Shown here one piece after another: positions 45,774-55,110 of a stretch of DNA of 64,000 nucleotides. Numbering within the stretch: the stretch's first letter is position 1; each line of letters starts with the position of its first letter. The notes beneath the pieces are model-generated. The model made no database searches, was not told the DNA's origin, and was given only the letters and a program-made list of their open reading frames with translations. Origin of the DNA: Undaria pinnatifida. Lineage: Eukaryota > Sar > Phaeophyceae > Laminariales > Alariaceae. The stretch is taken from positions 7,433,364-7,497,363 of the forward strand of contig JABAKD010000027.1 of assembly GCA_012845835.1 (NCBI GenBank). Reading direction: 5' to 3'. The position numbers were made by a program, and so were the translations under genes.

Positions 45774-47788
45774 CAACTTGGAGAATAGAGGGGAGAAGGC
45801 TACTGATAAAAAATAACATACGGGAGAGACGGGGAAAGGAGACGAGAGGAAAGGAAAAAGAGGAGAGATGAGGGGAGCGGAGCAAGCTATGTTTTTATTG
45901 CGTCTAGATACTTCGTAGATTTTATTTTAATCCGTTTTCTGTGCTTTCATCAGTAATACCCTGGGTAGGTATGATAGGGCCCATTAACGGATCTTTTGGA
46001 GGGGGGCTCCTTTCTTGTTTGGTGCGGTATTTTTTGTTTTGACCCGTTCCGGGACTTACCCGTTGTCAAGGATACGCGATCGAGGTGGGTTTTTTTTTCT
46101 GTTTGGCCCCTTTGCCTGTTTATCTACCTGTTCATATATTCCCCATTTTTCTGGGGTCTTGAAAAAACACTACTTTTGGTTTCCGGCTGCTTTAAGGTTT
46201 TCCTTGGTCTAATGTGACCTCAAAGCGTGACTTTGGAAAAAAAAACAGCGTCAATATTTTACATTCTCGGTGGTTGCGTTCGGCAACCCGCTGCTTGAAC
46301 CTCCGTCGAGTTAACATTGCCCCTTTTAAAATATGAGACCGAAATTTGCCAGCAACGCCTGTGTGCAGGCAGTGCTGTGCACATGACGGTCCGTGCGGAC
46401 CTGCAGTCCGAAAAGACGACGAATCCATCTTGTGCGACCCACTGCTAGCAGTGAACACGGACTTTGATAATGCCGACGGACCATAAGTCCTCTACCGTTA
46501 GAACCCGCACTGCTGGTTGAGATAGATGGTCAGTGCCAAAATTGTGTACCCATTACTCTGTTGATTTACGTGGACGAGCGTGAGTGAGTCGCAGCATCAG
46601 CGTGTTTGGGTGGGTCACCATGCGTTGCCTCAAACGCATCGGGCGCCTGAGAAGCCTGGAACTGGCGCGGACCGCTTTTGTGCGTGGCATGGACGCCAAT
46701 TCGTCAGGCATCGTTTGAGGGGGGTGGGGTGTAAAACTGGAGAATCTGTGAACTATGCGGATACGAACGACCGACCGAACCAATCTTTTTCACACATGGA
46801 ACAGATCAGATATGCCTTTTCATGATCTGTCTTTCAGGGCAGTAAATAGATCCCTGGTCTTTGTATGATCTGCAGCGTCTAGATCATGTTGCCAGGTGGG
46901 AAGTGTATGGTCTGCACAACCTAGCATATGTTTCCTGCGTTGGATTTGTACGGCACAGACCCTGTACAACGCATCGTCACGACAAATATAGGACCTAGAT
47001 TATCTAGATCGTGATCTGTCCGATGTGTGCACATTTTTAGGAATACTGGTCTGGAGAGACCTTTTCTTGCGAAAGACCTCTTCTAAAGGGAAAATGTATG
47101 CCATGCGGATGTGTGCTCGTGTAGGTCTCGCGTGTTTTGACGTGGGAAACGTTTGAGACGGCATACGTACGCGCACAATCGTATATTGATCGAGTCGGCG
47201 CCTGAATAGGCCGATGGGCTTATTGTCCTACCTATTCATACATACACTATAATCGTGGCCGTGCTGGGGTCAATCGTCCGGGATCGCAAGAGGAATGTTA
47301 AAATGGATTTTTCGGCCAGAGTTATGTTTGGCAGCAATGATTCGTGACAGCCGGATACCATACATAACAGAGGACAGACGGACGAGGAAATGTATCTGGC
47401 TTCTAGAGACGCCAGTGCATCGAGTGACTGGAGAATAACATCCTTGTATCTCCTTGGATGGGTTGGGGAGGTGAGGTACATCGCATGGAAAAAGTTCTCG
47501 GTGAACGCGCATCGCTAGACGCATGCTCCGGTATAGAGGTGCACCAAGATTTTCCGAGGCTCCCCGTTTGAGCTCATACCAGGTATACCCCATCCAGAGT
47601 CGCTTTTGAGAAAAGGTAAAAAGTGCAACCTTGCGGACAATGCTATGGCCTACCAGTAGGCATGTCACGAATATTACGCTAACACCAGATTGTAAAAACA
47701 CAAGTCAGGAGCCAACGATGTTGGGGGTTTCCTAAGTTGATGGAAGGCTGTCAGTCAAATCTGAAATATGTGTACCAAAGAGGGCTCG
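45774..47788. other. intergenic, one unrecognised minus-strand frame
   Basis: Apart from a GATC element, nothing is recognised. A 143-codon minus-strand frame at 47270-47701 (reading GYTWYELKRGASENLGAPLY) is not simple repeat but matches no family I know. It may be a decayed transposon piece next to the retroelement. Confidence 0.4.
46845..47030 (-). repeat. GATC-rich dispersed element, copy at 46.9 kb
   Basis: On the minus strand: CTAGATCACGATCTAGATAA runs, GATGCGTTGTACAGGGTCTG, GCAGACCATACACTTCCCAC, and CTAGACGCTGCAGATCATAC. Confidence 0.65.
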
Positions 47789-47946
47789 TATTATTAAATC
47801 CAGGTATGAAAAAAAGATAAAATCGATCCCAGATCTGTCATGAAATAAAGAACCCAAATTTTGGAGAGCCAGGACACACGCTCACTTTTCAATTTTGCAC
47901 CCTGTTTCGAGAGAAAAACACAGATTGAAAATTGATCTGTTGAGAC
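47789..47946 (+). repeat. split direct repeat A1
   Basis: It shares ATCGATCCCAGATCTGTCAT, CCAAATTTTGGAGAGCCAGG, CACACGCTCACTTTTC and GATTGAAAATTGATCTGTTG with A2, with about 90% identity by eye. Confidence 0.85.
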
Positions 47947-48228
47947 TTTCAATCGGCAGCCCGCGCGCCACCCCGGTCGCCTTGCTTCGGGGTTCTAGCG
48001 CGGCTACCGTAGGAGCCTCTCCTTTCATCGCGCCTTCGTCGTGGGGGTGTTTTCCCTTTCCCTTTTCCTTGTTCCCTTTGGTCCTTTCCCTTGCTTGTGG
48101 ACTCCATGTCGGGTATAATAAATATCGACGCCTCGAAGGCGGTCGTCCCCGACGATTTTAGCATGTGGTAGTGGCGGCGGTCGTGGTCAACGACGGGCAG
48201 GGGGCCGGCCGCTGGGTGCTACAGAAAG

Positions 48229-48734
48229 TTGGGCCTTTCGCTGAACGGCTCCATTCGAGCGGCCTCGTCGCTCTCCGCATCGAACCTACAGACCACCCTC
48301 GGCATGTTGGTGACGGCGGGCGATGCGGACAATCCACCGTTTTTTTTCCAGATTATTGCCGCAGCGTTTGGCGCAGGGGGATTTCCGAGCGAAATAGAGG
48401 AGCGCGCTAAGCGGGGGACATGTGCGCACAAGTAGCAGAGTACCTCTGGCGCTGCTCCGGCCGGGGAAAAATGAAGGTCGCGGAGGGTTACCTGATTTTT
48501 CTGAGCATCTCTTTCTCCGCCTCCGGTGTGGCGGCGGCAGCGGAGGGCCACCGGGAGCGTGACGACGACGTCCAGAGCATCGTGAGCGCCTCGCCAGCGG
48601 GGTCTGCCGTCCCCAAGCGCACTCAGGAGGACATTCAGAGCCTCATCAGCGAGTTAGATGAAATGGCGGAGCGCACAGGGGTGTCGGAAGCAGTGGCACG
48701 ATACTTGTGCGTTCCCGAGACATTCCTACTCTGA
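48229..48734 (+). pseudogene. gag-like frames of the YR element
   Basis: Two overlapping frames (48229-48435 and 48420-48734) read NLQTTLGMLVTAGDAD, PPFFFQIIAAAFGAGGFPSE and then QSLISELDEMAERTG. They precede the RT and look like one frame split by a frameshift. A Gag-like role is inferred from position only. Confidence 0.4.
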
Positions 48735-49075
48735 CTTGGATCGACGATTTTTACGTGGTGAATTTCGGGTCCACGCGGCTGCTCGAGGCGGCAAAACAGT
48801 GCGAAGCAGCTCTGGTGGCAACGTACGTAGCTTTGGAAGTGTTTTTCAGCGCAGGCTACTTCATCTCCCTTCCGAAATGCGAGCTTGACCCCACTACGCG
48901 ACTGGTGTTTCTCGGTATCATCTGCGATTCCGTGGCGTGCCGTTTCGAGGCGCTCGAGGACAAACTACCGTGGCCGTTCCTGTGGCAGCTCTTTACACGC
49001 ACCACATACATACATGTATCGGCAGATCGCAATTTTTCAGCGAACGGGAGGACGCAAGAAGAGTATGGAAATTGA
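48707..49075 (+). pseudogene. reverse transcriptase fragment
   Basis: The frame reads TLTWIDDFYVVNFGS (the catalytic xDD motif, here IDD), then AGYFISLPKCELDPTTRLVF and LGIICDS, the conserved G-x-x-x-x-x-x-K-C and F-L-G motifs after the active site. The upstream RT motifs are absent. The frame breaks in the thumb/connection part. Confidence 0.75.
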
Positions 49076-49140
49076 TATCCCAAAAAATGGTGGCCTCATG
49101 TTCGAGTTGACGAAATGGTTGCAAGTGCGCCAGCGTTTCA

Positions 49141-49649
49141 ATGGGTCGTCGTGAGTACAGAGCAGAGCACACAATGGTTACTCTGACGGGTGCAACGGAT
49201 GCTTCCTCGAGCGGATGGGGGGGGTTAATCGGTAGCCCAGGACGTGAAGTGTTCCAAGCAGGAGGGGATTTTCCAGTGGACATGACGAGTACACACATTA
49301 ACTTGCAGGAAGGATACGCATTGCAGCAGACTCTGGAGATGTACTCGTACTGCGCTGATCATTCTGTTCAGATCTCGGGGTCCACTCTCGTTTCGGATAT
49401 TGACATCAAGGTTTTCCACGATTCGTTCAAGCGGGGTCGAGCGAAGAACACGCTTAGACTATGCATGGGATGATTGTCGATTTATTCTGGCTTCAGGTGG
49501 AGCATTATTTCATACTTAAGTTGCGTTGGGTCAATTCAAAAGCCAATGCGGAAGCTGACGCTTTGTCGACGCCTGGTTCAGATGACTATGTTCGATTAGT
49601 CGCGGCAGTGTTTGGATCACTATATTTACACATGGGCAGGAGGTTTTGA
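49141..49649 (+). pseudogene. RNase H domain, frameshifted
   Basis: Frame 1 (to 49473) reads LTGATDASSSGWGGLIG, with the first catalytic Asp in TDAS, and STHINLQEGYALQQTLEMY, with the catalytic Glu. Frame 2 (49461-49649) reads LRWVNSKANAEADALSTPGS, with the A-D-x-L-S motif. This is the DIRS/Ngaro-type RNase H. Confidence 0.75.
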
Positions 49650-50040
49650 TATGGATCTGATGGCGACCCCAGCGTCTGTACATCAGAAGTGGGTCGAGGG
49701 CGGAAAGACGCAGGAGAATATTCCTTTTTACTCCCGCTACCATACACCAGGTTGCGCGGGGGTTTTGATGTTCTTACGAAAAACGTGAAGTTCATGCCAG
49801 AGTCGTCGGCGGGATGTTTTGGTTTCTGTTTCCCGCCGATGAACAAGGTCGGAGTAATAGTGTTGCAACATTAAGAAGAATGTCAGGCACAAGCCATGAT
49901 CGTAGTTCCGGACCAGAAGCAATCTTGGTTTCCTCGGCTAGCAAGGGGTTGGGTAAAGTCTCGAACGCTTTACAACCCGGGAGCAAATAAATCATCGTTT
50001 TATCGGGTGCATTCTCACCAGCGAGGTAGATAACCGTTTA
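49650..50040 (+). pseudogene. DIRS-type linker domain, broken
   Basis: Pieces in several frames read FDMDLMATPASVHQKWVEGG, PFYSRYHTPGCAGVLMF, FCFPPMNKVGVIVLQH and QKQSWFPRLARGW. These match the conserved segment between RNase H and the tyrosine recombinase in DIRS-order elements. Confidence 0.6.
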
Positions 50041-50149
50041 TGTTTCAGAAGTGGAGCATGTTGGCAGTAGAAGTAATTTTTTGTAAAACATAACTTGACA
50101 CAGTGACATCGAACTTTGCGCAATTCATTATCAGGCCCTGCGGACTATT

Positions 50150-51656
50150 TACACGGCTCTGACGATCGTTCTGAGCATTGTGGGGAGGCTGCTGGCCCCA
50201 AGGCGCGAAGCGGGAGAATCTATACCATTTCGTTCTCTCGTGAAAGTATCCGCGTCGCGAGCAAGGGTGCTGTGCCCGACATGCCATGCTGAGAACGATG
50301 AAGGCTTTCGCTTCTGCCAGATGTGTGGTGAAACGGTATCGGAAGCAGAAAATACTACGGGCACAGATACGCCGATGGACATTGACGAAGCAGCGATTCG
50401 AAAGCGATTTAACCAGTTTCGAATTGCTTGGGCCGAAAAAGCCATCTATGAAAAGTAGATCGGCCACATACATGTTGTTCACGAAGTTCCTTCAATCTCG
50501 GTCAAAGAGCACCACTTCACGTATTGAGGATACTCAACCGAAGGATGTGGAATTTCTATGTTGGTTGGATTCATGCGGTGCGAGGAGACGGACAGCAGTA
50601 CACGCGCGCCACTGTGCAGCAGTCGGGATGAAGGATTTTACGGGATGTTCAATTACCCCACAGGAGAGTGCAGCCTGAGATATATATGCGTTCGATTCGC
50701 TCCGATCAAATCACATATCAAAGCTCGCAATGGTGTTTGAAAAAGAACTGGGGATAGTGACCCCATGGAGTAAGCTCGCAATGGCGTTTGGAAAAGAACT
50801 GGGGATAGTGACCCCATGGAGTAAGCTCGCAATGGTGTTTGAAAAAGAACTGGGGACAGTGACCGCATGGAGTAGCATCTTGCGGATTGTAAATCCAGTA
50901 CGAAGCGAGTTGGTGACTCAGTACTTGACGTTCACAGCCGGAGAGCAGAAGAAGCAGGCAGGTGTACTAGTCGAACAAGCACCGGCTATCCTTCATGGTC
51001 ACTTAGAAACAATCGTGAGGTCTATGCGGTCGAAACTTTAGAGCACTGGTGTCCATCCTAGAGAGGGTAACACTCGCTCGAGATATCGCGTTCTTGATAT
51101 TTAGCGGCAGCCTTTTAAGCACAACCAAAAGGGGAGCAGTGTTGACGAATACATTGATACAACGAGTGCTCAAGACTTCCAAACGAGAGTGGGCTTCTGT
51201 TCAACTTCCAGTGGGGAAAAACTTTGAGAGATGGTGCCGATCATTTAATTTCCGCGTGTTGTACCCTACGATGATAAATATGTGGGGGTATGCCCAGTTC
51301 GGGCGGTTGAGAAATGGATAGCTGTGGGTCAAGCGGCAGGATGGGATATGACGTCCGGATACTTGTTTTTGGAGATTTCCACGGGACCGAACGGAAGGCC
51401 GGTCAAAGGTTCTTTACCCATTTCAGCGACAAAGACGTCCACCAAGTTGAAGGAGTTTGCACGGGCATATTGGAAAAGCCCGAAAACCGCACGGAGATAC
51501 ATGAGACTGATGGATGTGGTAGCTCCGGGATCGGAGGGAACGGGGATGGTAGAGGGCGTTACATCAGCCAGTTCGCAACGTTCAACGAGTTTCCTCTTAG
51601 CGAGCAAAGTCGTTCGTGGGCTGCATTTAGTGGAAGGCCTTTACCGTAATAAATAA
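50150..51656 (+). pseudogene. tyrosine recombinase ORF with zinc ribbon, broken
   Basis: The first frame carries a C-x2-C-x10-C-x2-C zinc ribbon (CPTCHAENDEGFRFCQMCG). Next come VEFLCWLDSCGARRRTAVHA, a core-binding part with three copies of a 17-residue unit, TLARDIAFLIF plus TTKRGAVLTNTLIQR with the first catalytic Arg, CPVRAVEKWI, and SPKTARRYMRLMDVV, which should hold the nucleophilic Tyr. The H-x-x-R segment expected before it is missing. Confidence 0.7.
50721..50873 (+). repeat. 51-bp in-frame tandem repeat, 3 copies
   Basis: AAGCTCGCAATGGTGTTTGA plus AAAAGAACTGGGGATAGTGA and CCCCATGGAGT is repeated three times in the recombinase frame, adding 34 residues to the core-binding part. Confidence 0.95.
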
Positions 51657-51762
51657 CATCGTTCATAATTGCAAAACATGGGTGTATAGTCTATAAAAGT
51701 ATGGGACATAAAGAATTCCACTTAATAAGAAAGATGGAATATTAATGAAAGTACAGGAAGAA

Positions 51763-51850
51763 GTGGCTACACCAACCGTGGGAGGCGATGCCAGTGTACA
51801 CATCCCATACTATTAATATCTGAGGAGAAGAACTGGCTCGAAAATAGTGG
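51763..51850 (+). repeat. split direct repeat B1
   Basis: GTGGCTACACC, GGGAGGCGATGCCAGTGTAC and AGAAGAACTGGCTCGAAA match B2. B1 abuts A2 directly. Confidence 0.8.
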
Positions 51851-52013
51851 TGTATTATAAAATCCAGATATGAAAAAAGTTAAAATCGATCCCAGATCTG
51901 TCATGAAATACGTAAAGAACCCAAATTTTGGAGAGCCAGGACACACGCTCACTTTCCAATTTTGCACCCTGTTTCGAGAGGAAAACACAGATTGAAAATT
52001 GATCTGTTGAGAC
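51851..52013 (+). repeat. split direct repeat A2
   Basis: Near-identical to A1, with a small insertion (ATACGT) and few substitutions. It lies between B1 and B2 as expected for split direct repeats. Confidence 0.85.
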
Positions 52014-52131
52014 AACCACCCACCCACCCAACTTTGAGTTCAGTTATTCTCCGAAGATTATTCCGTACATACGCAAGGGAAATGAGTGTTACATTACTGT
52101 TCTACCAAAAACACTCATTTCCGCTGCGCGC

Positions 52132-52219
52132 AGTGGCTATACCCACCCTTGCGGGAGGTGATGCCAGTGTACATATCCCACACTATCTGAGAAGAACTGG
52201 CTCGAAACTACTGGTCTAT
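52132..52219 (+). repeat. split direct repeat B2
   Basis: GTGGCTATACCC, GGGAGGTGATGCCAGTGTAC and GAAGAACTGGCTCGAAAC match B1. Its right edge is taken as the element end, before a GATC element. Confidence 0.8.
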
Positions 52220-52259
52220 TCCGATCGTAGCACGCGTCGTTAGTTACTACTATTACACA

Positions 52260-52490
52260 ACCCGGACAGATCACAATCTAGATAATCTATCTGCAGTAGA
52301 TCTGCATCTGCCGTGATGAGATGGTGTGCAGGATCTGTATACAGAGAGTGCAGATACAACCCTGGAAGCACGTGCTAGACCATGCAGGTCGTACGGCGTC
52401 CCCATTCGGCAACATGAGCTAGACCATACAGGTCTTCCCTGTAAAATCTGCAGCATCAAGTGGGGATCGATGATCTGTCCGACGCGTGCA
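52260..52490 (+). repeat. GATC-rich dispersed element, copy at 52.4 kb
   Basis: CAGATCACAATCTAGATAAT, GAGATGGTGTGCAGGATCTG, ATGCAGGTCGTACGGCG, CATACAGGTCTTCC and GATCGATGATCTGTCCGACG follow the family order. It begins about 40 bp after the retroelement end. Confidence 0.75.
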
Positions 52491-53367
52491 CTATTGGTTG
52501 TTAAGTGGTAAGTAAAACCCACATCCTGAGTACTAAACGTCGAATCGTAGTACTTGCCCTGGTGTCACATATTATACGGCACCTGGTGCATACGTTGTAC
52601 GACTTCAAGGAGAAGTTGAAAAAATGAAAGTAAAAAAGAAAATAAAAAGGTTACAAGACTCCGAACGCGAAGAACTACACAGCAGTAGCTCGGAAGTAAC
52701 ACATGTAGAGCTCTTGAACGCGTTGTTTGTCCACCGCAAGTCGCCACGAACGACAGTAGCGGGTCTTTGTTGGGGCCCTACAAGCAGAGGGGGCTGGAAA
52801 AACTAAAACCAACGATATCTACTCGTACGCATCAAGGAAGTAACGCTAAAAGAGAGCGAAGCAACATAAACCAAAAGCGTAGACGCAAGGCGAAAGCAAC
52901 ACAAGGAACAAAAAAAGGAAGCATGACGACCGGCGTAAGCGTACAGCAGCAAAATAAGCGTTGGGCAAGTAGACAAGCGAGTGAATCTGAGCACCCCCAC
53001 GTCCGTGAGTCATAGACTACAGCGAGACGAAGCACACCTGACGGCGATAACGGCCAGAGCCAGGTTATGACTCAAAATCCTATAGCCGCAACCTTAACGC
53101 CTTTGGGGCCCCATGTACACAGCGATAAAACAAAGCATAGATGCGTGCTTATCACGGCGGTGCGAGCTGCGCAGCACAGGGCGGTGCAACATGTGCGCGT
53201 GTCTTGCAAGTACCTGCATTGGAGTTATGTCAGTGAAATCGTCGTCACCGAATCTGGCAGTCCGGTTTTCGCTTTGCGTGAAGGGTGCTGCAATCGTCAG
53301 TTTTATTTATCATTTTTTTCCCTATTCTGAAATCAAGATAAATCAAGCCTCAAAAGGGTTATCAACC

Positions 53368-53483
53368 CCAACCGCGTGGAGGTTACGACTTATAACCCCA
53401 ACTGCCTGGAGGTTACGACTTATAACCCCAACTGCCTGGAGGTTACGACTTATAACCCCAACTGCCTGGAGGTTACGACTTCA
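53368..53483. repeat. 30-bp tandem repeat, 4 copies
   Basis: The unit ACCCCAACTGCCTGGAGGTT plus ACGACTTATA is repeated four times, nearly perfectly. The first copy differs slightly. Confidence 0.95.
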
Positions 53484-54019
53484 AGCTCTATAGCCGTAAC
53501 CTTTAACCCTTACTGCACGGCACGCACGTGTTTGGGAACACTCACTGCGAGAAAAAAATGCAGTTCTAACAAGGCTAATTTAACCCTGACCGCCTGGGAA
53601 AAAAATCGGAAATCTCGGGAAAATTCTCGGATATTTCTTGGAAAATTATAAGAAAAGTTGTCGTGATAAGGAGCTCGTGTGCACCATAAGACGTTTTATC
53701 CCAGCTGGTCTAAGTCGTAAACACTTGTGACAACCATACCTTGTTATATTCCCCCGGGGTAGCTAGTCTATATCGCGCATCGCGAATCCCAGCACCCCCT
53801 CTCCTCCCTCCCCCAGAGTCCGCTATTCCAAACGTTAATCCACAGTAAGCCTTTCTGCGTACCATGGTATTAAACAATGCCTAGAGGAAACAAAATAAAC
53901 AAAAAAAACAAACAAAACATAAAAATGACGCGTACTTCGAAGTATAGCATTGTACTCGTCACCAATGGCTTTTTGGAGTGCTCGTGTTGCGCTCATGCGT
54001 AACCCGTAGCACTGGCATA

Positions 54020-54160
54020 AAAGTATAAGCTACTTCTACAAAAACGCTTGCAGTAACACCTGTGTAAAAGTAGAAGCTGTCTCCTTCCATAAAAACGCTT
54101 ACTGTAACACCGATGTAAAACTAGAAGCTAACGTTACAAAAACGCTATTTTTCTAAAAGG
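54020..54160. repeat. 50-60 bp tandem repeat, 3 copies
   Basis: AAAAACGCTT, GTAACACC, TGTAAAAGTAGAAGCT phrases recur three times with variable spacing. Confidence 0.8.
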
Positions 54161-54249
54161 GAGAGGTACTCTCCGCTGGCTACCACCGTAGGCACCGTCG
54201 GATATGCGCTCCCCAGCTCTAATCTAGCCTGTGGAGGCCGTTGTGTGTG

Positions 54250-54375
54250 GGGGGGGGGGGGGGGGAAGCGGGAGGCGGGGGGGGGGGGGGGGGGGGGGGG
54301 GGGAGGGCGGGCGGGAGGGAGGGAGGGAGGGAGGGAGGGAGGGAGGGAGGGAGGGAGGGGAAGAGGAGGAGGAGA
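54250..54375. repeat. G-run and (GGGA)n tract
   Basis: G-runs followed by a perfect GGGAGGGA array. A similar (GGGA)n lies at 55205-55260. Confidence 0.9.
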
Positions 54376-54669
54376 AAGAGGAGGCGAGGGGGGGTCATAG
54401 TTTGTCCCCGCCGATTCGAAAAATCAAGACAAAGGAAAGGGCTGGGCCAGGCTGAGCTCTTTCCCTGGGATGAAAGACGGGATAAGATGGGTGCTTTCGT
54501 ATTTTATTCCTAGCTTCTCCCCTCTCTCTCTCCCTCCCTCCCTCCCTTCCTCCCTCCCTCCCCCCCTCGCTCCTTCCTTTCTCCCTCTGCCTTTCGTTAT
54601 CTCTTTCCCCTGACCGCCCCCTCCCCCACCCCCCCCCGCACTCTGGAGTAGCCACACAAGGAAAAAAAG

Positions 54670-54930
54670 TCACTCGTTGGTCGCTGTCATCCACAAGCAA
54701 GAAAGTAGGCACAAGGTGCCGAAGTCCGTCTTACGAGCGGTTCTTCGAAGGATGCAGTTCACACCCTTCATGCGACTCGCCCAACACCTCACGGCGGTTC
54801 GCGCTTGCTGCAAGGAATGTCTGTCTGGTTGGTGAAAACCCGACGTGCTCCGTCCCGGCATAGCAGGGATGCAAGGGTCTATAGTCATACGACTACGGCC
54901 ATGCACAAACTGAGACCCCCCCCCCCCCTC
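54670..54930 (+). repeat. dispersed element R500, 3' part
   Basis: GATGCAGTTCACACCCTTCA, GCAAGGAATGTCTGTCTGGT, GGGATGCAAGGGTCTATAGT and CTACGGCCATGCACAAAC are present, then a C-run. Confidence 0.8.
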
Positions 54931-55017
54931 CCCGCACCCCCTGTACGCCCCCCACCCCCCCGCTCTCGTCTAATCCATCTAAAAATACGAAAAACATGGT
55001 TTCGGTGTCCAACTTAC

Positions 55018-55110
55018 CTCTGCCTCTAGCTCGAGAAGGGCCGCCTCCACCCTTCTCGCTATCTCCGCGTATAGCCGCCTGTCCGCCAAGGAAGAGCACC
55101 CCCACTTTTT
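55018..55110 (-). CDS. TAZ: tafazzin C-terminal exon
   Basis: After ACTGACATTCAG the exon reads [20 protein letters not shown] then [11 protein letters not shown] before donor GTAAGT. The L-Y-x-x-I-x-x-R-(V/I) helix is the conserved C-terminal element. The good donor implies at least one more exon. Confidence 0.85.

Larger units (their letters stand above)
47789..52219 (+). mobile_element. decayed YR retrotransposon, Ngaro/PAT-like (DIRS order)
   Basis: The element has the split direct repeat layout typical of Ngaro/PAT-type DIRS elements: A1 (47789-47946), body, B1 (51763-51850), A2 (51851-52013), B2 (52132-52219). In order the body holds a gag-like frame, the C-terminal part of a reverse transcriptase, an RNase H, a DIRS-type linker domain and a tyrosine recombinase, all broken by stops and frameshifts. 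The fingers/palm start of the RT and the H-x-x-R box of the recombinase are missing, so this copy cannot move on its own. Domain calls rest on motifs and layout. Confidence 0.82.
52491..55017. other. intergenic or tafazzin 3' region, repeats only
   Basis: No product is recognised. Contents are a Lys-rich frame at 52624-52806 of no known family, a 30-bp tandem (53368-53483), a 50-60 bp tandem (54020-54160), a GGGA array (54250-54375) and an R500 copy (54670-54930). A missing terminal tafazzin exon could lie here; one good acceptor (minus strand, about 54472) was seen without a convincing exon. Confidence 0.45.
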
